NCBI GenBank assembly: GCA_024277475.1
Contig: JAJRVC010000701.1
Coordinates: 1 to 18,278 of the forward strand
From: Deltaproteobacteria bacterium
Lineage (GTDB): Bacteria > Desulfobacterota > Desulfobacteria > Desulfobacterales > JAFDCJ01
Direction of reading: 5' to 3'
Length of the DNA: 18,278 bases
Positions 7,849 through 14,460 of the stretch are shown piece after piece. Below the pieces are notes generated by a model. The model saw nothing but the letters and a program-made list of their open reading frames with translations. It made no database searches and was not told the DNA's origin. The position numbers were made by a program, and so were the translations under genes. Within the stretch, counting starts at the first letter, position 1; every line of letters starts with the position of its first letter.

Positions 7849-8852
7849 CTTCGCTTCCTCCGCCGCATTTTTTGGACGATTCCCCAGATACCACGGGGTT
7901 CAAACGCGGATATTATCATAATAATCAACGCGTAAAGGATCAGGTCAATGCCGACCAGGCCGGCTGTGGCCCCCAGCCATTCCTTGAGATAACTCTTGAG
8001 CGGAATCAGAACCCCGGCTCCGATGATGGGGCCCCATAAGGAACCGGCGCCTCCCAGCATGGCCATCAACGCAATCAGGATGGAAATGTCCAGACTCATG
8101 GTATCCTCCGGCTCGATAGCCTTAATATAGCATGCGTGGAAGGAACCTACCACACTGACAAAGGCCGTGGCAATGGCATAGGTTTTGATCTTGGCCCAGT
8201 GCACGTTGATGCCCAGAGACCGGGCGACATCCTCGTTATCCTTGATGGAACGTAGCTGAAATCCCAACCGTGATTTGCGAAACCAGTTGATGTAAAGGAT
8301 TCCAAACAGAAAAATTCCCAGGATGACATAATAATAATAGACATCTTCTTTAAAAATCAGCCGAAGGAAATCCGGCGGATGGTATTTGATAGGAGATATT
8401 TCCAGACCTCTGGCAGCGCCCACAAAACCCCATATTTCAAATAGATTTTTGAGCACCAGGGAAGTCGCGATGGTGGCGATGGCGAAATAGTGGCCTTTGA
8501 GCCGGAAGAGGGGATAGCCGATAATAAAGGACCAGCCCACTGACAGGAAAACCCCGATAGGCATGGATACCCAGAAAGGGATATCCCAGCGGATGAGCAT
8601 CACCGCCGTTGTATAAGCGCCAATACCCACATACTGGGCCTTGCCGAGATCAACCTGACCGCCGTACCCGCCGATGGTATTCCAGCCCATGCCGTAAATG
8701 GAGAACATCAGAAACTGAATCATGGTGGCCATGGCAAAGGCGGAAAACGGAAATAGCGGAAAGGTTAAAAGATAGACCAGCACGGCCCCGACAATCATCA
8801 GATCGCTGCGCGGAAAGTCTGAAAAATCAAAGGCGCTTCTTAGTGTTTCCAT
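7845..8852 (-). CDS. livM: Branched-chain amino acid/amide ABC transporter permease LivM (set A)
   Basis: LivM-type inner-membrane permease. A longer frame opens at 8909, but its first 19 residues overlap livH by 70 bases and do not look like LivM. The ATG at 8850-8852 (METLRSAFDF) gives 335 residues, has GGGGA eight bases before it and overlaps livH by only 13 bases, so I choose it. Family segments are MGWNTIGGYGGQVDLGKAQY, YPLFRLKGHYFAIATIATSL, the coupling loop QLRSIKDNEDVARSLGINV, and the end FEPRGIWGI. Its stop overlaps the TTG start of livG. Confidence 0.9.
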   Translation of the reverse strand: METLRSAFDFSDFPRSDLMIVGAVLVYLLTFPLFPFSAFAMATMIQFLMFSIYGMGWNTIGGYGGQVDLGKAQYVGIGAYTTAVMLIRWDIPFWVSMPIGVFLSVGWSFIIGYPLFRLKGHYFAIATIATSLVLKNLFEIWGFVGAARGLEISPIKYHPPDFLRLIFKEDVYYYYVILGIFLFGILYINWFRKSRLGFQLRSIKDNEDVARSLGINVHWAKIKTYAIATAFVSVVGSFHACYIKAIEPEDTMSLDISILIALMAMLGGAGSLWGPIIGAGVLIPLKSYLKEWLGATAGLVGIDLILYALIIMIISAFEPRGIWGIVQKMRRRKRS

Positions 8853-9754
8853 CCAAACAATCCCCGGGGTCGAAACACCATGATTAGAAAATAAGCCAGA
8901 TATACCCACATATACTTAAGCGACGTCATGGGGACATCCGCCATCCATTCCCAGTTCAGAGTATAGGTGAAAAAATCCCAAAAACCTGCGATTTCGGTTA
9001 TCATACCCACTACCAGTCCGGCAAAAAATGCGCCGGGTACACTGCCGAAGCCGCCCAGTGCCACGATGGCAAAGGCAATCATGGTGAACAGTAATCCGAT
9101 AAATGGGTTAACCGACCAGAAGTTTACCAGAAGTGCACCGGCAACGGTCACTGTGGCACAGCCGACACCCCAGGCCAGGGCGTTCATTCGCTCGGTGGGA
9201 ATGCCCATGTAGCGTGCCGCCTGACTATTTAGGGCTGTGGCCGTAAGGGCTTTACCGATTTTGGTGTGGTTCATGAGCAGCCACACGGCTAAAAAGGAAA
9301 CTACGGACAGGCCGGCGGCGGCCATCTTGGTGGCTGAAATAATAACGCCCATCCCGATTTCTATACTTTTACCAACCAGTACCCCCTGATGAATGGCCCG
9401 GTCTTCAGATCCGAAAATCAGCAGGGCCAGATTCCTTAAGAAAAGCATCAGGCCAAAGGTACCAAGCAGTTGAGCGATCATGGGGCCTCTGAGCAGAAAT
9501 TTAATAAACCCAAAATAGCAGGTAATTCCCAGCAAAAACCCCACTACAGCCGCAACCGGCAACGTAAATAGCGGGTCCAAACCGGTGGCCTGGGCTGTCA
9601 ACAGGCCGGTGTACATACCCACCATAAGAAATTCGCCATGGGCAAAATTCACAATATCCATTAACCCGAAGATAATTGTCAGGCCTAACGCCACCAGCGC
9701 AAAAAGCATGCCGATCAGCAGACCGGCAACAATGGAGCTTACCAGAATATCCAT
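8840..9754 (-). CDS. livH: Branched-chain amino acid/amide ABC transporter permease LivH (set A)
   Basis: LivH-type inner-membrane permease, 304 residues. It has the family N-terminus GLLIGMLFALVALGLTIIFG with DIVNFAHGEFLMVGMY. The coupling loop is LTATALNSQAARYMGI and the ending is VFRPRGLFGWKH. TTAGG precedes the ATG at moderate spacing and is part of a short repeat (see 9761). It follows livK by a 206-base spacer holding a strong stem-loop, and overlaps livM at its end. Confidence 0.92.
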   Translation of the reverse strand: MDILVSSIVAGLLIGMLFALVALGLTIIFGLMDIVNFAHGEFLMVGMYTGLLTAQATGLDPLFTLPVAAVVGFLLGITCYFGFIKFLLRGPMIAQLLGTFGLMLFLRNLALLIFGSEDRAIHQGVLVGKSIEIGMGVIISATKMAAAGLSVVSFLAVWLLMNHTKIGKALTATALNSQAARYMGIPTERMNALAWGVGCATVTVAGALLVNFWSVNPFIGLLFTMIAFAIVALGGFGSVPGAFFAGLVVGMITEIAGFWDFFTYTLNWEWMADVPMTSLKYMWVYLAYFLIMVFRPRGLFGWKH

Positions 9755-9760
9755 AACAAC

Positions 9761-9854
9761 CTAATCCGGACGAGCCGGAACCAAATTGAATACTGACGAT
9801 TGAACATTGAATATTTAATGAATCGCTATACTCTGTCTTTTTTAAATCGACAGC
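9761..9854. repeat. Dispersed repeat: CCGGACRAGCCGGAA piece plus TTGAATAT-type piece
   Basis: CTAATCCGGACGAGCCGGAA (9762-9781) resembles CTAAGCCGGACAAGCCGGAA at 15257-15276; both lie just before the start of a - strand gene and supply its TTAGG bases. The adjoining block GAATACTGACG...ATTGAACATTGAATATTTAA...TCGCTA...TAAATCGACAG matches the piece order at 4088-4145. A further AT-rich stretch, ACATTCAATATACAATC, follows at about 9866-9882. Confidence 0.5.
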
Positions 9855-9903
9855 ATGCCACAAACATTCAATATACAATCAGAAAATATACAATCATTTG
9901 TCT

Positions 9904-9935
9904 CCCATCCCTCTGATTCTCAGCAGAGGGATGGG
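9904..9935 (-). promoter_or_regulatory. Strong intercistronic stem-loop after livK
   Basis: CCCATCCCTCTG (9904-9915) pairs perfectly with CAGAGGGATGGG (9924-9935) around an 8-base loop. It lies 25 bases after the livK stop on the transcribed strand, and no U run follows. A stable stem without a U tract after a binding-protein gene usually protects the upstream message from 3' decay and keeps binding protein more abundant than permease. That role is inferred here. Confidence 0.7.
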
Positions 9936-9960
9936 TGATGGGTTTAAACATAACTGTCGT

Positions 9961-11274
9961 CTAAAATTGTGAGAAGGGAAAGATCATGTCGGCTGAAGCG
10001 ACATCAAAAGGATAGACGATCTGCAGGCCGATTTTGCCGTCCGCACCTTTTTGATATTGGCCGATAAGGCCGGATCCAAGAACATTCTGGCCCATCTCAT
10101 CACCGGTTGTGGCAAATTTTATTCCCGCCCAGGGAACGACCAGTTCTTTACCCGGAATTTCGATGGCGTTGGCCGTGCGCTGGATATCGGCCGGTTTGGT
10201 CGAGCCTGCTTTTTCAAGCACGTGCACCCAGGTTTGTAAGCCGGTAAAGGCCCGGGCCGAAGCGCCGCCCAGATCGTTTTTGGTTTTGGCTTTATATAAT
10301 GCATTGACCTGGCCGGCCACTTTCTTTAATTGAACCACTTGAGGCAGGAACACGGTTCGTGTCAGAATACCTTCTATGTTATCGCCGAGGGTACTGCGGA
10401 ATTCGGGTTTTTCAAATCCGGCATCCTGGCCCCAGATAATTTTGGCAGCCACTTTTTGCGCTTTTAAAGTCTTAACCATCAGGATGGCATCCGATGTATA
10501 AGAGGCGAACAGCATCACATCCGGTCGGGCCGCTTTTAAGGAGCGGACTTCGCTGGAAAGGTCCGGCGCTTTAGCTGAATACAACATCGATTTGCGTAAA
10601 TTAAAATCATATTTGCCTGCAAATTCCTTAATAAGCTCAGATACGAAAGATCCCCACTCGCTGTTTTCACAGGCTGATGCTATGTTTTTAATATCTTTTT
10701 TCGCAACCGCTTTGACGCCTTTTACCTTGCCCTCGGTCAGGCCTTTTAGCAACTCAAAGAGATCTTTGGTAAACCACACATCGTGCGGGGTTGTGCGCCA
10801 GAACCATTTGAAGCCGCGTTTTGTCAGGGCCGGTGAGGTGGAAGTTCCGTTGATCATGGGAATACCGTACTGCTCGGCCACGGCACTGACGGTTTTGGTG
10901 ACCGAACTGAAGTAGCAGCCTAAAATTCCATCAACCTTGTCGTCCAGGATCAGTTTTTTGGCGAGGTCTGCACCCAGGGTAGGATTGCCTTCATGATCTT
11001 TGAAAATGAGCTTGATCTTAGCCCCCCCCAGACTTTTGATACCGGCGTTTTTAGCCATAGTCATGTCGATGTCGGGCATGGCATTGTTTGCGATTTCCGC
11101 CGCCAGCTCCGCGCCGGCGCGAAGCTCACGGCCGGCCGCTGCGGCTCCGCCGGTCAAGGGATAAATGACGCCGATTTTGATTTCTTTTACAGCTAAAGCA
11201 CCCACCGGGATAACGAGCCCGATAATCAGTACCATGCTCAATACAAAAAATCCGCACTTTAGTATTGCCCTCAT
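9961..11274 (-). CDS. livK: Periplasmic substrate-binding protein, LivK family (set A)
   Basis: Binding protein that heads the set A operon livK-livH-livM-livG-livF. The 437 residues begin with a signal peptide (MRAILKCGFFVLSMVL..., likely cleavage after GALA near residue 28). The mature start VKEIKIGVIYPLTGGAAAAGRE is the classic first strand and loop of Peripla_BP_6 proteins. Later come FKDHEGNPTLGADLAKKLI, DGILGCYFSSVTKTVSAVAE and NGTSTSPALT. It is longer than the usual 370-400 residues because of an extended second lobe. An AGGAGG site stands close before the ATG at 11272-11274. It has little similarity to the set B LivK beyond family motifs, so the two systems probably take different ligands. 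Confidence 0.92.
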   Translation of the reverse strand: MRAILKCGFFVLSMVLIIGLVIPVGALAVKEIKIGVIYPLTGGAAAAGRELRAGAELAAEIANNAMPDIDMTMAKNAGIKSLGGAKIKLIFKDHEGNPTLGADLAKKLILDDKVDGILGCYFSSVTKTVSAVAEQYGIPMINGTSTSPALTKRGFKWFWRTTPHDVWFTKDLFELLKGLTEGKVKGVKAVAKKDIKNIASACENSEWGSFVSELIKEFAGKYDFNLRKSMLYSAKAPDLSSEVRSLKAARPDVMLFASYTSDAILMVKTLKAQKVAAKIIWGQDAGFEKPEFRSTLGDNIEGILTRTVFLPQVVQLKKVAGQVNALYKAKTKNDLGGASARAFTGLQTWVHVLEKAGSTKPADIQRTANAIEIPGKELVVPWAGIKFATTGDEMGQNVLGSGLIGQYQKGADGKIGLQIVYPFDVASADMIFPFSQF

Positions 11275-11375
11275 TGGTTCTCCTCCTTTTGGTAATGGGG
11301 TGGATTAAAACGTCTCGCGATTGCTGGCCCGTACAGTTCAGAGCATTGGACACACAGATATGTGAGAATTCAGAT

Positions 11376-11389
11376 TCAAACCGGTTTGA
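11376..11389. promoter_or_regulatory. 14-bp perfect palindrome in the livK leader
   Basis: TCAAACCGGTTTGA is a perfect palindrome about 30 bases downstream of the predicted -10 of the livK promoter, inside the leader. It could be a second operator or chance; no partner copy was seen in the window. Confidence 0.35.
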
Positions 11390-11419
11390 CAGATTGGCGA
11401 CTCTGATTTAAGTTCGAAA

Positions 11420-11449
11420 ACTATAGTGAATTCACTATAGGCTTGTCAA
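11420..11449 (-). promoter_or_regulatory. Sigma-70-type promoter of the livKHMGF operon overlapped by a 20-bp palindromic operator
   Basis: On the - strand TTGACA (complement of 11444-11449) and TATAGT (complement of 11420-11425) are separated by 18 bases, close to the sigma-70 consensus. The perfect palindrome CTATAGTGAATTCACTATAG (11421-11440) covers most of the spacer and the -10 box. A dimeric repressor bound here would block RNA polymerase, so the operon is likely inducible. The regulator is not in this window. The leader to the livK ATG would be about 140 bases. Confidence 0.75.
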
Positions 11450-11655
11450 GGCGAAATCAGAAATGAAACAGCACTGAAGCATGAGTGAGCCAGAGAGGGG
11501 TTTTAACATGGTGATGGAAAAATTTTCCATTTTGATAGCTCAACTTGACGAAAATAACACCAATAATCAGTGCAATCCCCTCACTTGCGCAAAGAATATA
11601 CGAAAAGGCATTCTTTTTTTCAATATACATTGAAAGGTAAATATAAATTATCGAT

Positions 11656-11682
11656 TTGACAAACAAACTATTTTGATTTAAT
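11656..11682 (+). promoter_or_regulatory. Candidate promoter for selD
   Basis: TTGACA at 11656-11661 and TTTAAT at 11677-11682 give good -35 and -10 boxes with a short 15-base spacer, in an AT-rich stretch before selD. The surrounding 11450-11655 is AT-rich and non-coding as far as I can see. Confidence 0.4.
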
Positions 11683-11683
11683 A

Positions 11684-11818
11684 AAAGCGCTCGATCCGGC
11701 CCAGTCCGGACAGCCGCTGAACAGCTTTGGGTACCCTTGCGCCGAGGTCGGTGCTAAAGCGCTGGACTGGCTCGGCTCCGACAGCTTCAGCTACCGGTTT
11801 CGCTGCGAAACTGAATAG
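11684..11818 (+). pseudogene. Coding-like remnant without a start codon, upstream of selD
   Basis: This frame runs for 44 codons from AAA at 11684 to TAG at 11816. It has GC-rich, protein-like codon use, unlike the AT-rich stretch before it, and would read ALDPAQSGQPLNSF...YPCAEVGAKALDWLGSDSF. There is no ATG, GTG or TTG start with a ribosome site, and the next in-frame stop upstream is at 11657. It looks like the 3' end of a lost gene joined to foreign DNA. I do not recognise the family. It might also be leader sequence of selD that is open by chance. Confidence 0.35.
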
Positions 11819-11847
11819 TGGCGCAGACAAAATAATAAGGAAATCTC

Positions 11848-12906
11848 ATGCAAACCATGAAAGAATTCGGAACACCACGGCTGACCACCACGGTCAGCGG
11901 CTCGGGTTGAGCCTCCAAGCTTCCTCCAGGGGCCCTGGAACAAGCACTTTACGGACTTTCTTTTCCTTCCGATCCCGACCTGATCGTGGGTCTTGAAAAC
12001 CCCGATGATGCCGGCGTGTACCGCGTCTCGTCGGAGCTGGCCCTGATTCAGACTGTTGATTTTTTCACTCCCATCGTAGACGATCCTTATTGGTTCGGCA
12101 TGATCGCCGCGGCCAACGCCTTGAGTGATATCTACGCCATGGGCGGGATCCCGAAAACGGCCATGAATTTGGTGGCCTTTCCGCTGAAAACTATGGACAT
12201 CAAAATTCTGCGCCATATCCTGGAGGGCGGGATCGACAAACTGAAGGAAGCCGGGGTGGTGCTGGTGGGTGGTCACAGCGTCGAGGACAGCGAGTTGAAA
12301 TACGGATTGTCGGTAACCGGCTTCATCCATCCGGACCGGGTGCTCACCAAGCAGGGCCTGACTGCCGGAGACCGGCTTATCCTTACCAAACCGTTGGGGG
12401 TAGGCATTATCAATACTGCTATCAAGAGAGGAGCCGCGCCTGACGGGGTCATCAAAGCGGTCACCGACCTGATGGCAACGCTGAACTGCAAGGCCGCCGG
12501 GGTGATGGCCGATTTTGCCGTGCATGCCTGTACCGACATCACCGGTTTTGGTCTGCTGGGGCATATGGCAGAAATGATCGTCGGCACCGGTTTTGGGGTT
12601 GTTCTTGACGCCGATCAGATTCCAATCATCAATGAAGCACGGGAGTATGCCGGTATGGGCCTGGTGCCCGGGGGGCTGCACAAAAACCGGGAGTTCAGAA
12701 AGGATATGATCGATTTTTCCGCCGGCCTGGATCCGATCGTTCGGGACATACTCTTTGATCCCCAGACTTCCGGCGGCCTGCTGATCGCCGTCGCCCCCAG
12801 GCAGGCCGCAGAATTCACCGAACGGCTGAGGGAAAACGGCATTGCCCGGGCCGCCGTCATCGGCGAGGTAATTGCCGACACAGGTGAAAAAATCGTGGTT
12901 AGCTGA
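11848..12906 (+). CDS. selD: Selenophosphate synthetase (selenide, water dikinase), selenocysteine-containing
   Basis: SelD makes selenophosphate from selenide and ATP in the cytoplasm, the selenium donor for selenocysteine and selenouridine. The gene starts at ATG 11848, with AAGGAAA 7 bases before. It reads in frame through a UGA at 11908-11910 (codon 21), giving 352 residues, close to E. coli SelD (347). SGSGUASKLPPGALEQAL matches the family's catalytic loop, with Sec at the place of E. coli Cys17 and K24 at the place of Lys20. Further on come NPDDAGVYRV (metal-binding Asp), TVDFFTPIVDDPYWFG, NALSDIYAMGG, GGHSVED, TDITGFGLLGHMAEM and DPQTSGGLL. A start downstream of the UGA (for example 11986) would remove the active site. 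A SECIS-like hairpin follows the UGA directly. The organism must therefore read UGA as Sec here. Confidence 0.95.
11908..11945 (+). promoter_or_regulatory. UGA(Sec) codon and bacterial SECIS-like hairpin in selD
   Basis: After the UGA (11908-11910), TCCAGG (11925-11930) and CCTGGA (11934-11939) form a perfect 6-bp apical stem with a GGC loop (11931-11933). GCTT (11919-11922) and AAGC (11942-11945) add a lower stem across a CC/AC internal loop. The loop begins with G, 20 bases after the UGA, which fits bacterial SECIS rules (G among the first loop bases, short distance). SelB would bind here to bring in Sec-tRNA. Confidence 0.8.
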
Positions 12907-12968
12907 TCCGCCGTATTCGCCCCTTATCTACAGCTAATTTTTTGAGAAGCTCTTTGAATGATGATTAA

Positions 12969-13098
12969 GATTTACTCAATTCATAAGCCACCCCAACCTG
13001 TCGGGATGAAAATTTGAAAGGTTCTACCGTTACCGCGGGGGCATGCTTGACGGGTGCAAATCTGATCGATGCCGGTGGCTTATGAATTGATATAAATC
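12969..13098. other. 130-nt element closed by a long inverted repeat; possible structured RNA or MITE-like element
   Basis: TCAATTCATAAGCCACC (12976-12992) and its exact complement at 13074-13090 close an 81-base interior. Outside them GATTTA (12969-12974) pairs with TAAATC (13093-13098) across a small 1x2 internal loop, for 23 pairs in all. Inside, AACCT (12995-12999) pairs with AGGTT (13019-13023), and GGCAT (13040-13044) pairs with ATGCC (13069-13073), the latter stacked directly on the outer stem. This gives a branched fold. No T run follows, so it is not a terminator. No clear target-site duplication flanks it. It lies 62 bases after selD and 29 bases before the aconitase-like fragment. 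Confidence 0.6.
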
Positions 13099-13127
13099 AG
13101 CGATCATCAGCAAAGGTATATGAAACC

Positions 13128-13250
13128 ATGGCTCAAAATCTTCAGGTTGTCAGGAAGAGGCTGGGTCGCCCTTTAATCCTTGCCGACAAAATTCTCCTCT
13201 CTCACCTGGACAATCCTGAGCGGCTCTTTCAGGTGCGGGATTTTTTGTAA
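13128..13250 (+). pseudogene. Truncated N-terminus of an aconitase-like gene
   Basis: ATG at 13128 opens a 40-codon frame ending TAA at 13248-13250. Residues 7-31, VVRKRLGRPLILADKILLSH followed by LDNPE, match the N-terminal signature of mitochondrial-type aconitases (RL-RPLTLxEKIxYxHLxDP). Similarity then stops at about base 13220, and the frame ends soon after in unrelated sequence. AAAGG stands about 11 bases upstream. A full aconitase has 650-900 residues, so this is a fragment. It may have arrived together with its own leader, the inverted-repeat element just upstream (inference). Confidence 0.65.
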
Positions 13251-13452
13251 GCCATTTATTTGCCAAATCCCCGGATTCCCAAATTAAGGCAGCGACTCTC
13301 GGGTGTTTTAGCAAAGCCTGAAAAAACTGTTTGGACTTGCGGTTTTGATTCAATTTAAAATTGTGTAACGAATGGCAAAGGTCTGGGGACACTCGCTTTA
13401 AAATCCAGATGAAACGAAAGGCTATGTTTAAAATGATACTATGTCTTGACAT
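13219..13452 (-). other. Unassigned open stretch between aconitase fragment and toxin-antitoxin promoter
   Basis: A - strand frame opens at ATG 13452 and reads protein-like text (for example FFQALLKHPRVAALIWESGD) up to the point where the aconitase fragment begins in antisense. I do not recognise the family, there is no clear ribosome site, and its start lies in the promoter of the toxin-antitoxin module. It may be a decayed gene remnant. The rest of the 12907-13504 interval is explained by the inverted-repeat element, the aconitase fragment and the promoter. Confidence 0.25.
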
Positions 13453-13474
13453 TTGTCATGATAATTACTAATAT
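13446..13474 (+). promoter_or_regulatory. Promoter and operator-like inverted repeat of the Xre-RES module
   Basis: TTGACA (13446-13451) and TAATAT (13469-13474) are spaced by 17 bases. TGACA-TT-TGTCA (13447-13458) is an inverted repeat across the -35 box, a natural site for autorepression by the Xre-type antitoxin or the toxin-antitoxin complex. The antitoxin ATG is 31 bases downstream of the -10 box. Confidence 0.65.
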
Positions 13475-13504
13475 ATTTGCAACGATAGAAATAAGAGGTG
13501 GATC

Positions 13505-13906
13505 ATGACTGCATTAAATCTTAAAACTCATGCCCGCAACTCGAAAGCCCCAAAAACCAGATTAGAGGGCCTCCATTCGACAGCGCTTTTGCATCTTGTG
13601 CGAAATGCTTTACCTATTTCCCAAGAGCAAGTGGCGCGTCTTTTAAAGGTCAGCTCCCGTACGGTGGCTAGGTGGGAAAAATCCAATTCCGGGCCAGAGC
13701 GGCAGGAACAGAAAGAACGCCTTGCTCGCCTGCAAGAAATTATTGATCTTGGAATAAAGGTTTATACCCCTGAGGGTTTAAGTGAATTTTTTTCAACCCC
13801 ACTTCCTGAGTTTGGAAACAAAACTGCATACGATATGCTTTTTATCGGTGATTACGATGCTGTCTTGAGCGCACTGGCAGCTGATTATGAGGGTCTGGGA
13901 GGTTGA
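13505..13906 (+). CDS. Xre/MbcA/ParS-type antitoxin
   Basis: Antitoxin and likely DNA-binding repressor of a type II toxin-antitoxin pair, 133 residues. A helix-turn-helix lies at about residues 38-58 (ISQEQVARLLKVSSRTVARW). The C-terminal part, about 90-133 (FFSTPLPEFGNKTAYDMLFI, then GDYDAVLSAL), matches the MbcA/ParS toxin-binding domain (DUF2384) that covers the RES toxin's active site. The start is supported by AGAGGTGG three bases upstream of the ATG region. The stop overlaps the toxin's TTG as TTGA. Base composition is AT-richer than the flanking Liv and SelD genes, consistent with acquisition by transfer. Confidence 0.88.
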   Translation: MTALNLKTHARNSKAPKTRLEGLHSTALLHLVRNALPISQEQVARLLKVSSRTVARWEKSNSGPERQEQKERLARLQEIIDLGIKVYTPEGLSEFFSTPLPEFGNKTAYDMLFIGDYDAVLSALAADYEGLGG

Positions 13907-14439
13907 GCCTAATAGGTTTAATCAAATCCTGGGATGGTTATGCGATTAGACACATCCCGGATATTGCCAACGCTAACGTGTACGATTTCAGTTATTGTGT
14001 ATTATCAAGAAACAATCGATGGAATGTGCAGGGAGAACCGACACTTTATCTTGCAAAAGACAAAAGTGTTGCGATAGGTGAATTTTCCAGACATTTTTTA
14101 GATAATCGATCGCAAGCTCTTGCCAAAAAAATTCAACGACGCCAAATCTGGCGGTTCACCGTTAAATTAAATAGAACGCTAAATTTGTGCGATCTCAAGG
14201 TTTGCAACGCCCTGTCTTTAACTGATGCACCTTATTGTTTTAAGGATAAACGGGTAGCCGGATCAACAGCTAATTTCTTGAGGAGCTCTTTGAAAGTTGA
14301 CGCTATCTTCGTGCCGTCTATGGTTTTTTTAGATGATTTATCAAAATGGTGCCTTGTTATATTTTTAGAAAATTTACCCAAAAACTCCATTCAATTTCTT
14401 CCTAAAGCCCAAAAACTTGGACATATGGAAATTGAATAG
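13903..14439 (+). CDS. RES-domain toxin, NAD+-degrading
   Basis: RES-domain proteins of Xre-RES modules degrade cellular NAD+ (NAD+ phosphorylase or glycohydrolase activity) and arrest growth until the antitoxin binds. The 178-residue product has RNNRWNVQGEPTLYLAKDKS followed by VAIGE. R39, Y49 and E60 keep the spacing 10 and 11 seen for Arg35, Tyr45 and Glu56 of the characterised Pseudomonas RES toxin (from memory), and S139 in IFVPSM is the candidate conserved serine. All key residues are present, so it is probably active. The start is TTG at 13903, overlapping the antitoxin stop, with GGGAGG directly before it; no ATG lies near the N-terminus. The poor start should keep toxin below antitoxin. 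Confidence 0.87.
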   Translation: MSLIGLIKSWDGYAIRHIPDIANANVYDFSYCVLSRNNRWNVQGEPTLYLAKDKSVAIGEFSRHFLDNRSQALAKKIQRRQIWRFTVKLNRTLNLCDLKVCNALSLTDAPYCFKDKRVAGSTANFLRSSLKVDAIFVPSMVFLDDLSKWCLVIFLENLPKNSIQFLPKAQKLGHMEIE

Positions 14440-14460
14440 GATTTGTAGGTTTATAATTGC

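Noticed and set aside
8853..8909. Longer N-terminus of livM (set A)
   Set aside because: The extra 19 residues overlap livH by 70 bases and lack family similarity; the ATG at 8852 has a better ribosome site.
11457..11666. A 69-residue - strand frame with a short hydrophobic stretch, between the livK promoter and selD
   Set aside because: It would need a TTG start, has no ribosome site, is AT-rich and would overlap the selD promoter region; not supported as a gene.
11684..11840. tRNA-Sec (selC) next to selD
   Set aside because: No T-arm GGTTCRA-type motif, no acceptor pairing and no TCA anticodon loop found.
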